Shown: positions 1 to 15,194, counted from the stretch's first letter. The stretch is DNA of 64,000 bases from Pseudomonas extremorientalis (GCF_001870465.1 NZ_MDGK01000031.1:248001-312000); one strand, 5' to 3'. A program made the numbers and translations. Notes: generated by a model from the letters alone, not told the origin.

Positions 1-674
1 ACACCACGATTCCTACCAAGAAATCCCAGGTGTTCTCGACTGCCGACGACAACCAGGGCGCGGTGACCATTCACGTGCTGCAAGGTGAGCGTAAGCAGGC
101 TGCTCAGAACAAGTCCTTGGGCAAGTTCGACCTGGCCGAGATTCCACCAGCTCCACGTGGTGTGCCACAAATCGAAGTGACCTTCGACATCGATGCCAAC
201 GGCATCCTGCACGTTGGCGCGAAAGACAAGGCGACTGGCAAAGAGCAGAAGATCACCATCAAGGCCAACTCCGGTCTGTCTGATGAAGAAATTCAACAGA
301 TGATTCGTGATGCTGAAGCGAACGCTGATGCGGATGCCAAGTTTGCCGAGCTGGCTGGCGCCCGTAACCAGGGTGATGCGCTGGTTCACTCGACGCGCAA
401 AATGGTCGCTGATGCTGGCGATAAAGTGACTGCCGAAGAGAAGGCTGCCATCGAAGCTGCTGTCGTTGCCCTGGAAACCGCCGTGAAAGGCGATGACAAG
501 GCAGCTATCGAAGCCAAGATCGAAGAACTGTCGAAAGTGTCTGCGCCAGTTGCTCAGAAAATGTACGCCGAACAAGGTCAGCCAGCTGACGGTGCTGCGC
601 AACAGGCAGAGCCTGAAGCCAAGCACGACGACGTTGTCGATGCCGAGTTCGAAGAAGTCAAAGACCAGAAGTAA
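1..674 (+). CDS. dnaK: Chaperone DnaK (Hsp70), C-terminal part only
   Basis: The gene is cut by the left window edge; the reading frame begins at base 3. The visible 223 codons cover the end of the beta-sandwich substrate-binding domain ([18 protein letters not shown] is a classic DnaK stretch) and the alpha-helical lid, ending in the acidic tail [11 protein letters not shown]. DnaK is the cytoplasmic ATP-dependent Hsp70 that binds exposed hydrophobic peptides and works with DnaJ and GrpE; dnaJ follows 317 bases downstream. The nucleotide-binding domain lies outside the window. The call is certain from the sequence; only the extent is limited by truncation. Confidence 0.98.
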   Translation, partial: TTIPTKKSQVFSTADDNQGAVTIHVLQGERKQAAQNKSLGKFDLAEIPPAPRGVPQIEVTFDIDANGILHVGAKDKATGKEQKITIKANSGLSDEEIQQMIRDAEANADADAKFAELAGARNQGDALVHSTRKMVADAGDKVTAEEKAAIEAAVVALETAVKGDDKAAIEAKIEELSKVSAPVAQKMYAEQGQPADGAAQQAEPEAKHDDVVDAEFEEVKDQK

Positions 675-991
675 GTTGGTCGCCCGGTTGACCGCTATCA
701 AGCGGTGACTGGTAGGATGTCGCCGCGCGGGAGCTTGCTCCCGCGTTGGCGTGTCTGGGGTATGCGAATTTTTACAGCATGCGACAGTCTTCGGATGCTG
801 GCGGTGTGATCGGGAATGCTCCTGCTTTCCGAGCAGTAAATACCGCATTTTTGGCCGGGTCCCTGGCTAAAAGTAGTAATGACCAGGATCGTTGAATTGA
901 CGTGAGTTGGGTCCGGGCCTGTATTGGGGCTCAACGAGTTTGGCAAGGCTCAGGAGGGTCTGGCCGAACGTCCTTAAGAGTGCAAAGACTT
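675..991 (+). other. dnaK-dnaJ intergenic region with a REP-like palindrome
   Basis: This 317-base gap holds no convincing gene. At 726-734 and 737-745 a perfect 9-base inverted repeat (CGCGGGAGC, loop TT, GCTCCCGCG) resembles the GGGAGCTTGCTCCC palindromes dispersed in fluorescent pseudomonads. It lacks a clear T-run, so it may be a repeated element or a 3' stabilising hairpin of dnaK mRNA rather than a strong terminator. No obvious sigma-32 promoter for dnaJ was found. Reading upstream in frame from dnaJ gives an extension to 902, but it has no family resemblance. Confidence 0.6.
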
Positions 992-2933
<1,942 letters not shown>

Positions 2934-2942
2934 GCAGTAGCT

Positions 2943-2980
2943 AAAACGGGGCCTCAAGCTTATGCTTAGGCCCCGTTTTT
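2943..2980 (+). terminator. Intrinsic terminator after dapB
   Basis: The arms AAAACGGGGCCT (2943-2954) and AGGCCCCGTTTT (2968-2979) pair perfectly. An inner AAGC/GCTT stem closes the loop, and the right arm ends in a T-run. The flanking A- and T-runs make it usable in both directions. Confidence 0.93.
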
Positions 2981-3032
2981 ACCCGCTAAGCGACGTCCTG
3001 TCGCATTCCCCTGCCTTTAAGGCTCATTAGCG

Positions 3033-3192
3033 GTGGACCAAAAAAGCCTTTTTCTGTAAGCTACAGCTTTAGTGTGTCCACTAAAAGCGCGCAGAATAAT
3101 TCAGTGAAGAAGCGGGGTGACGTGTCCATACGTCACTCCGCTTTTTTACAACCTGCGATCGCCCTTTCAGGCTTTATTTACGGGAGGTCTTC
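3033..3192 (+). promoter_or_regulatory. carA leader with terminator-like attenuator
   Basis: The leader of carA contains a hairpin with arms AGCGGGGTGACGT (3111-3123) and ACGTCACTCCGCT (3129-3141), one G:T pair, followed by TTTTTT, which is a textbook intrinsic terminator about 50 bases before the carA start. Upstream, GTGGAC (3033-3038) can pair with GTCCAC (3076-3081) around an AAGC/GCTT mini-stem. A GTG codon at 3033 opens an eight-codon frame (M D Q K S L F L) ending at 3059 that reads through a U-rich tract. The arrangement suggests pyrimidine-sensitive attenuation of the E. coli pyrBI kind. The hairpin is visible; the mechanism is inference. Confidence 0.7.
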
Positions 3193-4329
3193 TTGACTAA
3201 GCCAGCCATACTCGCCCTTGCTGATGGCAGCATTTTTCGCGGCGAAGCCATTGGAGCCGACGGTCAGACCGTTGGAGAGGTAGTGTTTAACACTGCCATG
3301 ACCGGCTATCAGGAAATCCTTACCGATCCTTCCTACGCCCAACAGATCGTTACCTTGACCTATCCGCACATCGGCAACACCGGTACTACACCGGAAGACG
3401 TCGAGTCTGATCGTGTCTGGTCGGCCGGTCTGGTGATTCGTGACCTGCCCCTGGTTGCGAGCAACTGGCGTAACACGATGTCGCTGTCTGATTACCTGAA
3501 GGCCAACAATGTTGTGGCGATCGCGGGTATCGACACGCGCCGCCTTACGCGCATCCTGCGTGAGAAGGGGTCGCAGAACGGCTGCATCATGGTCGGTGAC
3601 AATATTTCCGAAGAGGCGGCGATTGCCGCAGCCCAAGGTTTCCCTGGCCTGAAGGGCATGGACCTGGCGAAAGTCGTCAGCGTCAAAGAGAAGTACGAAT
3701 GGCGCTCCACGGTCTGGGACTTGAAGACCGACAGCCACGCGACCATCGAAGCCGCAGACCTGCCTTACCACGTGGTCGCCTATGACTACGGCGTGAAGTA
3801 CAACATCCTGCGCATGCTGGTCGAGCGCGGTTGCCGCGTGACCGTGGTGCCGGCGCAAACCCCGGCCAGCGACGTGCTCGCCCTGCAACCGGACGGCGTG
3901 TTCCTGTCCAATGGCCCGGGTGACCCTGAGCCATGCGACTACGCCATCCAGGCGATCAAGGAAGTGCTGGAAACCGAGATTCCGGTGTTCGGTATCTGCC
4001 TCGGTCACCAATTGCTGGCCCTGGCCTCCGGCGCCAAGACCCTGAAAATGGGTCATGGCCACCACGGCGCCAACCACCCGGTACAAGACCTGGATACCGG
4101 CGTTGTGATGATTACCAGCCAGAACCACGGTTTTGCGGTAGATGAAGCCACCCTGCCGAGCAACGTGCGCGCCATTCACAAGTCGCTGTTCGACGGTTCC
4201 CTGCAGGGTATCGAGCGCACCGACAAGAGCGCGTTCAGCTTCCAGGGCCACCCTGAAGCCAGCCCGGGCCCGAACGACGTAGCGCCGCTGTTCGACCGTT
4301 TCATCAATGAGATGGCCAAGCGACGCTGA
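3193..4329 (+). CDS. carA: Carbamoyl-phosphate synthase small subunit (glutaminase)
   Basis: CarA (378 residues) hydrolyses glutamine and channels ammonia to CarB to make carbamoyl phosphate for pyrimidine and arginine synthesis. The N-terminal domain is CarA-specific; the C-terminal half is a class I glutamine amidotransferase with the nucleophile Cys269 in [10 protein letters not shown] and the His/Glu pair in [11 protein letters not shown]. The start is TTG at 3193, chosen because GGGAGGT at 3182-3188 is well placed and the product begins [12 protein letters not shown] as in relatives. A terminator-like hairpin precedes it. carB follows after 105 bases. Confidence 0.98.
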   Translation: MTKPAILALADGSIFRGEAIGADGQTVGEVVFNTAMTGYQEILTDPSYAQQIVTLTYPHIGNTGTTPEDVESDRVWSAGLVIRDLPLVASNWRNTMSLSDYLKANNVVAIAGIDTRRLTRILREKGSQNGCIMVGDNISEEAAIAAAQGFPGLKGMDLAKVVSVKEKYEWRSTVWDLKTDSHATIEAADLPYHVVAYDYGVKYNILRMLVERGCRVTVVPAQTPASDVLALQPDGVFLSNGPGDPEPCDYAIQAIKEVLETEIPVFGICLGHQLLALASGAKTLKMGHGHHGANHPVQDLDTGVVMITSQNHGFAVDEATLPSNVRAIHKSLFDGSLQGIERTDKSAFSFQGHPEASPGPNDVAPLFDRFINEMAKRR

Positions 4330-4336
4330 CTGAGCG

Positions 4337-4375
4337 GCCTGCGGGCGGCCCCGGATGTCGGTGGCCCCCGCAGGC
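4337..4375 (+). other. Hairpin between carA and carB
   Basis: GCCTGCGGG (4337-4345) pairs with CCCGCAGGC (4367-4375) around a GC-rich loop. No T-run follows, so it is unlikely to stop transcription fully; it may stabilise carA mRNA or tune the carA:carB ratio. This 105-base spacer takes the place of the extra gene (PA4757) that I recall between carA and carB in P. aeruginosa. Confidence 0.6.
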
Positions 4376-4434
4376 TCTTCAAAGATTGTTCAAGACGGCT
4401 TGCCGACTGACCTGCGGATTTGAGTGACAAACCC

Positions 4435-7652
<3,218 letters not shown>

Positions 7653-7656
<4 letters not shown>

Positions 7657-8129
7657 CCAAATACCCAATGACCGTCCAGGGCTTCAAGGCCCTGGAAGAG
7701 GAGCACGCCCACCTGACCAAGGTCGTCCGTCCGAAGCTGAGCCAGGACATCGGGACGGCCCGCGAACTGGGTGACCTGAAGGAAAACGCCGAATACCACG
7801 CTGCCCGCGAGCAGCAAGGTATGGTCGAAGCGCGGATCCGTGACATCGAAGGCCGTCTGCAGAACTCCGTGGTCATCGATGTGACCACCATTCCTCATAC
7901 GGGCAAGGTGATCTTCGGTACGACCGTCGAAATCGCCAATGTCGAGACCGATGAAAGCGTGACCTACCACATCGTGGGAGAGGACGAGGCCGACATCAAG
8001 CAAGGCAAGATCTCTGTGGGGTCTCCGATTGCTCGCGCCTTGATCGCCAAGGAAGAGGGTGATGTGGTCGCTGTGAAAACGCCGAGCGGTGTGATCGAGT
8101 ACGAGATTGTTGAAGTTCGTCACATCTGA
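7653..8129 (+). CDS. greA: Transcript cleavage factor GreA
   Basis: GreA (158 residues) enters the secondary channel of backtracked RNA polymerase and stimulates cleavage of the 3' RNA end. The N-terminal antiparallel coiled coil (about 1-75) has the acidic tip in [18 protein letters not shown], and the C-terminal FKBP-like domain ends [14 protein letters not shown]. The ATG overlaps the carB stop, so it is co-transcribed and probably translationally coupled. A strong hairpin follows the stop. Confidence 0.98.
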
Positions 8130-8134
8130 AAGAC

Positions 8135-8157
8135 GGCGCCCGCTTCGTGCGGGCGCC
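8135..8157 (+). other. Strong hairpin abutting the next start codon
   Basis: GGCGCCCGC (8135-8143), loop TTCGT, GCGGGCGCC (8149-8157) form a perfect 9-bp stem that begins six bases after the greA stop and ends directly before an ATG at 8158. No T-run follows. It could protect the greA 3' end and would also limit ribosome access to the downstream start. Confidence 0.7.
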
Positions 8158-8562
8158 ATGCTTTGGCAGCTCTCCCAGATGCTTTGGGTGGGCGGCCTGT
8201 GGTTGTTGCACATCGGTGTGTTGCCGGCGCTGGGCCTGATTGGCCTGGCACCGCTGCTGATCGACGAGATCGATGGACTACTCAGTGCGCTGCTGGTGGG
8301 TTTTGCGGCGGCGTGCGTGACACTCCAGGTATTGGTGCTGGTCAAGGCCGAGGGCTTGGGGAGTTTGTGGCGGGATATTCGCGGGCAACTGCTGTTGATG
8401 GCGCTGTATGCATGCGCAATGTTTTGCGTGGTGCATGTCTGGTTGCCGGAAGCGTTGCGCTGGCAGCTATTCAGCTATCTTGTGCTAGGGTTCTCCGGCC
8501 TGGTGCTGGTTTTACAGCCTGCACCGGGATGGAGTGGCGGGGCGCGCGAAGCACGCCCGTGA
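8158..8562 (+). CDS. Small integral membrane protein, DUF4149-like
   Basis: This is a 134-residue hydrophobic protein with about four predicted membrane segments (around residues 9-31, 40-62, 73-92 and 100-120). The opening MLWQLSQMLWVGGLWLLHIG recalls the DUF4149 family; its function is unknown. The start is uncertain. ATG 8158 has no visible ribosome-binding site and sits against a hairpin, ATG 8179 is an alternative, and the frame stays open upstream into greA (TTG 8107). A conserved neighbour between greA and yhbY is expected in pseudomonads, which supports a real gene. It probably depends on read-through or coupling from greA. Confidence 0.75.
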   Translation: MLWQLSQMLWVGGLWLLHIGVLPALGLIGLAPLLIDEIDGLLSALLVGFAAACVTLQVLVLVKAEGLGSLWRDIRGQLLLMALYACAMFCVVHVWLPEALRWQLFSYLVLGFSGLVLVLQPAPGWSGGAREARP

Positions 8563-8571
8563 CCCTTTTTA

Positions 8572-8880
8572 TTACTTGAAGCGGTGTACGTTCGACAGTT
8601 GCTTGTTGACGCTGAAGTTTTTGCGATACAGCAGCGCCATCTTGCCGATGACCTGGACCAGGTCTGCTTTGCCTGCCTTGCACAGTTCTGCAATAGCAGC
8701 CAGGCGAGCTTCGCGATCAAGGATGTTGACCTTGATCTTGATCAGTTCATGATCGTTCAGTGCACGTTCGAATTCGGCTAACACACCTTCAGTCAAACCG
8801 TTATCTGCCACAATCAGAACTGGTTTCAGATGGTGGCCAATGGATTTGTACTGTTTCTTCTGCTCTTGAGTGAGCGGCAT
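8572..8880 (-). CDS. yhbY: YhbY-family ribosome-assembly RNA-binding protein (CRM domain)
   Basis: This 102-residue protein is a stand-alone CRS1-YhbY domain that binds pre-ribosomal RNA and associates with the 50S precursor in E. coli. Family features seen are the N-terminal MPLTQEQKKQYKSIGHHLKP, the ALNDHELIKIKVN strand-helix region, and QVIGKMALLYRKNF near the C-terminus. It is convergent with the DUF4149-like gene (9-base gap) and divergent from rlmE, with which it shares a 106-base promoter region. Pairing with rlmE fits a shared role in 50S maturation. Confidence 0.95.
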   Translation of the reverse strand: MPLTQEQKKQYKSIGHHLKPVLIVADNGLTEGVLAEFERALNDHELIKIKVNILDREARLAAIAELCKAGKADLVQVIGKMALLYRKNFSVNKQLSNVHRFK

Positions 8881-8986
8881 AATCTGACCCCTGCGTCTGA
8901 TCTTGTAAAAAGCGGCGGCCAGTTTACCCGAGCGAGTCCGGGACCGCCCAGTTAATCACGACCCGTTTTATTTTTCGAGGTGGCCC

Positions 8987-9637
8987 GTGGCCCGTTCCAA
9001 AACCAGCCTTAAGTGGCTACAAGAACATTTCAACGATCCTTACGTCAAAAAGGCGCAAAAGGACGGTTACCGGTCCCGGGCCAGCTACAAGTTGCTGGAA
9101 CTCCAGGACAAGGACAAATTGTTCCGCCCAGGCATGAGCGTGATCGACCTGGGTGCCGCCCCGGGTGGCTGGTCCCAGGTGGCCAGTCGTCTGATTGGTG
9201 GGCAAGGCCGGTTGATCGCTTCCGACATCCTGGAGATGGACAGCATCCCGGATGTGACGTTCGTGCACGGGGACTTTACCCAGGACGCGGTCCTGGCTGA
9301 AATCCTGGAAGCCGTCGGAAATTCGCAGGTGGACCTTGTGATTTCCGACATGGCCCCCAATATGAGTGGATTACCGGCTGTTGATATGCCGCGAGCCATG
9401 TTCCTGTGCGAATTGGCACTGGATCTGGCGGGTCGGGTATTGCGTCCGGGTGGTGATTTCCTGGTCAAAGTCTTCCAGGGTGAAGGCTTCGACGAGTACC
9501 ACAAGAACATTCGCAAGCTGTTCGACAAGGTGCAGATGCGTAAGCCGGACTCCTCGCGTGACCGGTCTCGCGAGCAGTATCTGCTGGCGCGGGGGTTCCG
9601 TGGCATCGAAGGCGCCGCCAGTGATGAGCGTCTTTGA
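8987..9637 (+). CDS. rlmE: 23S rRNA 2'-O-methyltransferase RlmE (FtsJ/RrmJ)
   Basis: RlmE (216 residues) methylates the 2'-OH of a universally conserved uridine in the A loop of 23S rRNA (U2552 in E. coli) on 50S particles. The SAM-binding motif is [15 protein letters not shown], followed by the acidic strand [10 protein letters not shown] and the catalytic-region motif [11 protein letters not shown]. The start is GTG at 8987 with GAGGTGG at about 8978-8984 upstream. It precedes ftsH, the classical rlmE(ftsJ)-ftsH order, with 191 bases between them. Confidence 0.97.
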   Translation: MARSKTSLKWLQEHFNDPYVKKAQKDGYRSRASYKLLELQDKDKLFRPGMSVIDLGAAPGGWSQVASRLIGGQGRLIASDILEMDSIPDVTFVHGDFTQDAVLAEILEAVGNSQVDLVISDMAPNMSGLPAVDMPRAMFLCELALDLAGRVLRPGGDFLVKVFQGEGFDEYHKNIRKLFDKVQMRKPDSSRDRSREQYLLARGFRGIEGAASDERL

Positions 9638-9828
9638 AGGTTTGAAGGGAGTCGATAGGTTTTTTTATATCGCTTTCGTCACGAAGCTTTACGAATATTG
9701 TGTAGTCAAAGTTTCACAAAGGGTTACAGACGGCGCCTGCCAGTGTTGTAGGTAATGTAGTAAGTTAGGCCGGTGAATATCATGCGAAGCGCGCGCCAGT
9801 AGCGGAGCTTGCTTCAGAGGGTAGTTAA

Positions 9829-11748
9829 TTGAACGATATGGCAAAGAATCTGATCCTGTGGTTGATCATCGCGGCTGTCCTGGTGACGGTGATGAACAAC
9901 TTCTCCAGCCCTAACGAGCCGCAGACCCTCAACTATTCCGACTTCATCCAGCAAGTTAAGGATGGCAAGGTCGAGCGCGTAGCGGTTGATGGCTACGTGA
10001 TCACCGGCAAACGCAACGATGGCGACAGCTTCAAGACCATTCGTCCGGCCATCCAGGACAACGGTCTGATCGGTGATCTGGTGGATAACCACGTGGTCGT
10101 CGAAGGCAAGCAGCCTGAGCAGCAGAGCATCTGGACCCAGTTGCTGGTAGCCAGCTTCCCGATCCTGGTGATCATCGCTGTGTTCATGTTCTTCATGCGT
10201 CAGATGCAAGGCGGTGCGGGAGGCAAGGGCGGACCGATGAGTTTCGGCAAGAGCAAGGCACGCCTGCTCTCCGAAGACCAGGTGAAAACCACGCTGGCTG
10301 ACGTTGCCGGTTGCGACGAAGCCAAGGAAGAAGTGGGCGAGCTGGTCGAGTTCCTGCGCGATCCGGGCAAGTTCCAGCGGTTGGGCGGCCGCATTCCTCG
10401 CGGTGTGCTGATGGTTGGCCCTCCGGGTACCGGTAAAACCTTGCTGGCCAAGGCGATTGCCGGCGAAGCCAAGGTGCCGTTCTTCACCATTTCCGGTTCC
10501 GACTTCGTCGAGATGTTCGTCGGTGTGGGCGCCAGCCGTGTTCGTGACATGTTCGAGCAGGCTAAGAAACATGCGCCTTGCATCATCTTCATCGATGAAA
10601 TCGACGCCGTCGGTCGCCATCGTGGCGCCGGCATGGGCGGCGGTCATGATGAGCGTGAGCAGACCCTCAACCAGTTGCTGGTTGAGATGGACGGCTTTGA
10701 AATGAACGACGGCATCATCGTGATCGCTGCTACCAACCGTCCGGACGTGCTGGACCCTGCATTGCTGCGTCCAGGCCGCTTCGACCGTCAGGTTGTGGTG
10801 GGCTTGCCGGATATCCGTGGTCGCGAACAGATCCTGAAAGTACACATGCGCAAAGTGCCAATGGGTGACGATGTGGCTCCGGCCGTGATTGCCCGTGGTA
10901 CTCCTGGCTTCTCCGGTGCCGACCTGGCCAACCTGGTCAACGAGGCCTCGTTGTTCGCTGCCCGTACCGGCAAGCGTATCGTGGAGATGAAAGAGTTCGA
11001 ATTGGCCAAGGACAAGATCATGATGGGCGCCGAGCGCAAGTCCATGGTCATGTCCGAGAAAGAGAAGCAGAACACCGCTTATCACGAAGCCGGTCACGCC
11101 ATTGTCGGTCGTGTTGTGCCTGAGCACGACCCGGTCTACAAAGTGTCGATCATCCCGCGTGGTCGGGCGCTGGGTGTCACGATGTTCCTGCCGGAAGAGG
11201 ACCGTTACAGCCTGTCCAAGCGCGCACTGATCAGTCAGATCTGTTCGCTGTACGGTGGTCGGATTGCCGAAGAGATGACCCTTGGCTTCGACGGCGTCAC
11301 CACCGGCGCTTCCAACGACATCATGCGTGCCAGCCAGATTGCACGGAACATGGTGACCAAGTGGGGCTTGTCGGAAAAACTCGGTCCGCTGATGTATGCC
11401 GAAGAAGAAGGCGAAGTGTTCCTGGGGCGTGGCGGTGGTGGTCAAAACGCCAGCTTCTCCGGTGAGACAGCCAAGCTGATCGACTCCGAAGTGCGCAGCA
11501 TCATTGACCAATGCTATGGCACGGCCAAGCAGATCCTCACGGATAACCGCGACAAGCTGGATGCCATGGCGGATGCGCTGATGAAGTACGAGACCATTGA
11601 TGCCGACCAGATCGACGACATCATGGCCGGCCGCACGCCGCGTGAACCTCGCGATTGGGAAGGCGGTTCGGGCACCTCTGGCACTCCGCCCGTGGTCCAG
11701 AACGAACGCCCCGAAACCCCGATTGGCGGCCCGGCAGCTGACGTCTAA
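9829..11748 (+). CDS. ftsH: ATP-dependent inner-membrane zinc metalloprotease FtsH
   Basis: FtsH (639 residues) extracts and degrades membrane and short-lived cytoplasmic proteins. Two membrane segments (about 7-23 and 106-124) flank a periplasmic domain. The AAA module has Walker A GPPGTGKT at 197-204, Walker [12 protein letters not shown] and the second-region-of-homology arginines in RPGRFDRQV. The zinc site HEAGH is at about 419-423. The start is TTG at 9829, because AGAGGG at 9816-9821 fits it; an in-frame ATG three codons on is too far. The tail after about residue 605 is Gly/Pro-rich. folP follows nine bases later, suggesting an operon ftsH-folP-glmM. Confidence 0.98.
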   Translation: MNDMAKNLILWLIIAAVLVTVMNNFSSPNEPQTLNYSDFIQQVKDGKVERVAVDGYVITGKRNDGDSFKTIRPAIQDNGLIGDLVDNHVVVEGKQPEQQSIWTQLLVASFPILVIIAVFMFFMRQMQGGAGGKGGPMSFGKSKARLLSEDQVKTTLADVAGCDEAKEEVGELVEFLRDPGKFQRLGGRIPRGVLMVGPPGTGKTLLAKAIAGEAKVPFFTISGSDFVEMFVGVGASRVRDMFEQAKKHAPCIIFIDEIDAVGRHRGAGMGGGHDEREQTLNQLLVEMDGFEMNDGIIVIAATNRPDVLDPALLRPGRFDRQVVVGLPDIRGREQILKVHMRKVPMGDDVAPAVIARGTPGFSGADLANLVNEASLFAARTGKRIVEMKEFELAKDKIMMGAERKSMVMSEKEKQNTAYHEAGHAIVGRVVPEHDPVYKVSIIPRGRALGVTMFLPEEDRYSLSKRALISQICSLYGGRIAEEMTLGFDGVTTGASNDIMRASQIARNMVTKWGLSEKLGPLMYAEEEGEVFLGRGGGGQNASFSGETAKLIDSEVRSIIDQCYGTAKQILTDNRDKLDAMADALMKYETIDADQIDDIMAGRTPREPRDWEGGSGTSGTPPVVQNERPETPIGGPAADV

Positions 11749-11756
11749 GGTTTGAA

Positions 11757-12608
11757 ATGACTTCTGTGTTGTCCTCCACCCGGTTGCCTTGCGGCAACCG
11801 GGTTCTTGATTTGGCCCATACGCATGTCATGGGCATTCTCAATGTAACCCCCGACTCTTTCTCCGATGGTGGCCGCTTCAGCCAGCGCGATGCTGCATTG
11901 CGTCATGCAGAGGCCATGGTGGCGGCGGGAGCGACCCTGATTGATGTCGGCGGTGAGTCGACTCGGCCTGGTGCTCGACTGGTTTCTCCCTTAGAGGAGC
12001 TGGAGAGGGTCGCGCCAATAGTTGAACGCATTGCGCGTGAACTGGACGTGATCATCTCGGTTGATACATCAACCCCGGCGGTAATGCGCGAAACTGCGCG
12101 CCTGGGGGCGGGAATGATTAACGATGTCCGCTCCCTTCAGCGTGACGGTGCGCTTGATGCGGCAGCGGCCACCGGTTTGCCGGTGTGTCTGATGCATATG
12201 CTGGGTGAGCCGAGCAATATGCAGGACAGTCCTCACTATGATGATCTTGTTGGTGAGGTGAGTGGATTTCTTGCCGAGCGGGTTGCGCACTGCGTTGCCG
12301 CCGGGATTGCTGTGGAAAAGATCGTCCTCGATCCTGGTTTCGGCTTTGCCAAGACCCTGCAGCACAATCTAAGTCTGTTCAAGCATATGGAGTCCTTGCA
12401 TGCCCTTGGTCGGCCTCTTCTGGTCGGCGTTTCGCGCAAGAGCATGATAGGGCTTGCGCTGAATCGCCCGGTGGGTGAGCGATTGTACGGTGGTCTTGCA
12501 CTGGCGGCGCTTGCAGTCACCAAGGGTGCGCGTATCTTGCGGGTGCATGATGTTGCCGAGACGGTGGATGTGGTGCGTATGATTGCCGCGGTAGAATCAG
12601 CCGAATAA
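11757..12608 (+). CDS. folP: Dihydropteroate synthase
   Basis: FolP (283 residues) joins p-aminobenzoate to dihydropterin pyrophosphate in folate synthesis and is the target of sulfonamides. It is a TIM barrel with both family signatures: [15 protein letters not shown] (about 22-36) and [12 protein letters not shown] (about 62-73). Later pterin-site motifs include DPGFGFAKT and [12 protein letters not shown]. The ATG at 11757 follows AAGG within the ftsH end. It is transcribed with ftsH upstream and glmM 16 bases downstream, an order conserved in gammaproteobacteria. Confidence 0.97.
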   Translation: MTSVLSSTRLPCGNRVLDLAHTHVMGILNVTPDSFSDGGRFSQRDAALRHAEAMVAAGATLIDVGGESTRPGARLVSPLEELERVAPIVERIARELDVIISVDTSTPAVMRETARLGAGMINDVRSLQRDGALDAAAATGLPVCLMHMLGEPSNMQDSPHYDDLVGEVSGFLAERVAHCVAAGIAVEKIVLDPGFGFAKTLQHNLSLFKHMESLHALGRPLLVGVSRKSMIGLALNRPVGERLYGGLALAALAVTKGARILRVHDVAETVDVVRMIAAVESAE

Positions 12609-12624
12609 GAATGATGGAGCACTT

Positions 12625-13962
12625 ATGACTAAAAAATATTTTGGCACCGACGGTATTCGCGGTCGGGTCGGCGAGTTTCCGATTACTCCTGATTTCATGC
12701 TAAAGCTCGGCTGGGCCGCAGGTATGGCGTTCCGCAGCATGGGCGCGTGCCGCATCCTGGTGGGCAAGGACACCCGGATTTCGGGTTACATGTTCGAGTC
12801 GGCGCTGGAGGCGGGGCTGTCTGCCGCGGGTGCCGATGTGATGCTGCTGGGGCCGATGCCGACGCCGGCCATCGCTTACCTGACGCGAACCTTTCACGCT
12901 GAAGCCGGTATCGTGATCAGTGCCTCGCATAACCCTCATGATGACAACGGCATCAAGTTCTTCTCGGGCCAGGGCACCAAGCTGCCGGACGAGATCGAGT
13001 TGATGATCGAAGAGCTCCTGGATGCGCCGATGACGGTGGTTGAGTCCAGCAAGCTTGGCAAGGTGTCGCGTATCAACGACGCCTCCGGCCGATACATTGA
13101 ATTCTGCAAAAGCAGTGTGCCGAGCAGCACCAGTTTTGCCGGCCTGAAGATTGTGGTCGATTGCGCCCATGGTGCGACCTACAAGGTGGCGCCGAGCGTA
13201 TTCAAGGAGCTGGGCGCAGACGTGACAGTGCTGTCGGCCCAGCCTAACGGGTTGAACATCAACGAGAACTGCGGCTCCACCCATATGGAGCAGTTGCAGG
13301 CCGCCGTACTTGCCGGGCATGCCGACCTGGGTATTGCCTTTGATGGTGATGGTGATCGTGTACTGATGGTGGATCACACGGGTGTCATTGTTGATGGTGA
13401 TGACCTCCTGTTCATCATTGCTCGCGACCTGCATGAGCGTAACAAGCTGCAGGGGGGTGTCGTCGGTACGTTGATGAGTAACTTGGGGCTTGAACTGGCC
13501 CTGGCGGATCTGGGTATTCCGTTCGTGCGTGCCAATGTCGGTGACCGCTATGTGATCGCGGAACTGCTTGAGCGCAACTGGCAGGTAGGTGGTGAGAATT
13601 CCGGACACGTAGTCTGCTTCCAGCACACCACGACAGGCGATGCGATCATTGCTGCGCTGCAGGTGCTTATGGCCATGAAGCGTCGTGAAGAAAGTCTGGC
13701 CCAGGCGCGCCAGGCCATGCGCAAGTGCCCGCAAGTATTGCTGAACGTGCGTTTTGCGGGCGGCTCAAATCCTATTGAGCATCCGGCTGTCAAAGAGGCA
13801 TGTGAGCGTGTAACCCTGGCTATGGAGGGGCGTGGCCGTGTGTTGTTGCGCAAGTCCGGCACAGAGCCGTTGGTGCGTGTCATGGTCGAAGGTGATGACG
13901 AAACACAGGTTCGCGGCCATGCCGAAGACCTGGCAAAACTGGTAACTGAAGTTTGCGCCTGA
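12625..13962 (+). CDS. glmM: Phosphoglucosamine mutase GlmM
   Basis: GlmM (445 residues) converts glucosamine-6-phosphate to glucosamine-1-phosphate for UDP-GlcNAc, and so for peptidoglycan and lipopolysaccharide. The phosphoserine Ser101 is in [13 protein letters not shown], the metal-binding loop is DGDGDR in [15 protein letters not shown], and the phosphate-binding loop near the C-terminus is [18 protein letters not shown] at about 12615-12618 precedes the ATG. It sits between folP and tpiA, as expected for Pseudomonas. Confidence 0.98.
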   Translation: MTKKYFGTDGIRGRVGEFPITPDFMLKLGWAAGMAFRSMGACRILVGKDTRISGYMFESALEAGLSAAGADVMLLGPMPTPAIAYLTRTFHAEAGIVISASHNPHDDNGIKFFSGQGTKLPDEIELMIEELLDAPMTVVESSKLGKVSRINDASGRYIEFCKSSVPSSTSFAGLKIVVDCAHGATYKVAPSVFKELGADVTVLSAQPNGLNINENCGSTHMEQLQAAVLAGHADLGIAFDGDGDRVLMVDHTGVIVDGDDLLFIIARDLHERNKLQGGVVGTLMSNLGLELALADLGIPFVRANVGDRYVIAELLERNWQVGGENSGHVVCFQHTTTGDAIIAALQVLMAMKRREESLAQARQAMRKCPQVLLNVRFAGGSNPIEHPAVKEACERVTLAMEGRGRVLLRKSGTEPLVRVMVEGDDETQVRGHAEDLAKLVTEVCA

Positions 13963-14028
13963 ATTCGGCTTGCCAGTGATGATGTGGTTGGGTAACATCT
14001 GCGCCCACTTTGACCGACGAGGTACAGC

Positions 14029-14784
14029 ATGCGTCGCACTATGGTAGCTGGTAACTGGAAGATGCACGGTACCCGCGCCAGTGTCGCTGAGCTGATCAAT
14101 GGCCTTCGTCACTTGGCCTTGCCGAGCGGTGTTGATATCGCGGTTTTCCCGCCTTGCTTGCATATCACCCAAGTGGTTGATGGCTTGAAAGGCAAGTCGA
14201 TCCAGGTCGGCGCGCAGAATTCTGCGGTGGAAGCCATGCAAGGCGCATTGACCGGTGAGATTGCACCGAGCCAGTTGGTCGATGCGGGTTGTTCCTATGT
14301 GCTTGTCGGGCATTCCGAGCGCCGTCAGATGATGGGCGAGCGTGATGGAACACTCAATCGCAAGTTCGCAGCAGCACAGGCTTGTGGCTTGATTCCGGTG
14401 TTGTGCATAGGGGAAACCCTGGAGCAGCGCGAATCGGGCAAGACTCTTGAAGTTGTCTCGCGTCAGCTGGGCAGCATCATCGAGGAGTTGGGTGTTGGTG
14501 CGTTTGCAAAGGCAGTTATCGCTTACGAGCCGGTCTGGGCCATTGGTACCGGGCTGACTGCTACACCGCAACAGGCGCAGGATGTGCACGCAGCCATCCG
14601 CGCGCAGTTGGCGGCAGAGAATTCTGAAGTCGCACAAGGTGTGCGGCTTCTATACGGCGGCAGCGTGAAGGCGGCCAATGCGGTCGAACTGTTCGGCATG
14701 CCGGATATCGATGGGGGGCTCATTGGTGGAGCTTCCCTGAATGCAGATGAGTTCGGTGCGATCTGTCGCGCCGCGGGAAACTGA
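14029..14784 (+). CDS. tpiA: Triosephosphate isomerase
   Basis: TpiA (251 residues) interconverts dihydroxyacetone phosphate and glyceraldehyde-3-phosphate. The catalytic residues are all visible: Lys11 in AGNWKMHG, His95 in VLVGHSERR, and Glu167 in [13 protein letters not shown]. The phosphate loop is [14 protein letters not shown] at about 14019 precedes the ATG. secG follows after four bases, so the two are probably translated from one mRNA. Confidence 0.98.
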   Translation: MRRTMVAGNWKMHGTRASVAELINGLRHLALPSGVDIAVFPPCLHITQVVDGLKGKSIQVGAQNSAVEAMQGALTGEIAPSQLVDAGCSYVLVGHSERRQMMGERDGTLNRKFAAAQACGLIPVLCIGETLEQRESGKTLEVVSRQLGSIIEELGVGAFAKAVIAYEPVWAIGTGLTATPQQAQDVHAAIRAQLAAENSEVAQGVRLLYGGSVKAANAVELFGMPDIDGGLIGGASLNADEFGAICRAAGN

Positions 14785-14788
14785 AAAA

Positions 14789-15172
14789 ATGCTGGAAACA
14801 GTCGTAGTCGTTTTTCATCTGTTGGCTGCTCTGAGCGTAGTTGCTCTGGTTTTGCTGCAACAGGGTAAAGGTGCGGATGCTGGTGCGTCTTTCGGTGCAG
14901 GTGCTTCAAATACTGTGTTCGGAAGCCAAGGTTCCTCTACCTTTCTTAGTAAGTTTACTGCTATACTTGCCGCCGGTTTCTTCATAACCAGCTTGGGGTT
15001 AGGTTACTTTGCTAAAGAGAAAGCTCATGTGCTGACTCAAGTAGGTCTCCCAAACCCAGCAGTGTTGGAAGTACCAAAAGCAAAACCGGCTTCTGATGAT
15101 GTCCCGGTGCTTCAAGAGCAAAAGTCGGCTACTCCAGCGACTGACGTGCCTCCAGCTCAAGAGCAGAAGTAA
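14789..15172 (+). CDS. secG: Protein-export membrane protein SecG
   Basis: SecG (127 residues) is the small accessory subunit of the SecYEG translocon in the inner membrane. Two membrane segments are predicted (about 3-20 and 50-72), separated by the conserved loop [19 protein letters not shown] and the NTVFGSQG motif. The C-terminal tail beyond residue 80 is Pro/Ala/Lys-rich and low in complexity, as in other pseudomonads. The ATG at 14789 gives the standard start [12 protein letters not shown]. The stop lies 22 bases before tRNA-Leu. Confidence 0.96.
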   Translation: MLETVVVVFHLLAALSVVALVLLQQGKGADAGASFGAGASNTVFGSQGSSTFLSKFTAILAAGFFITSLGLGYFAKEKAHVLTQVGLPNPAVLEVPKAKPASDDVPVLQEQKSATPATDVPPAQEQK

Positions 15173-15194
15173 GAAGGGTTGTAAACGCTGTATT

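Noticed and set aside
726-745. REP palindrome as part of a REPIN or mobile RAYT element
   Set aside because: Only one palindrome is visible, with no inverted partner and no transposase gene nearby.
902-991. Upstream in-frame extension of dnaJ
   Set aside because: The extra 30 residues do not resemble DnaJ, and the family start [11 protein letters not shown] is at 992.
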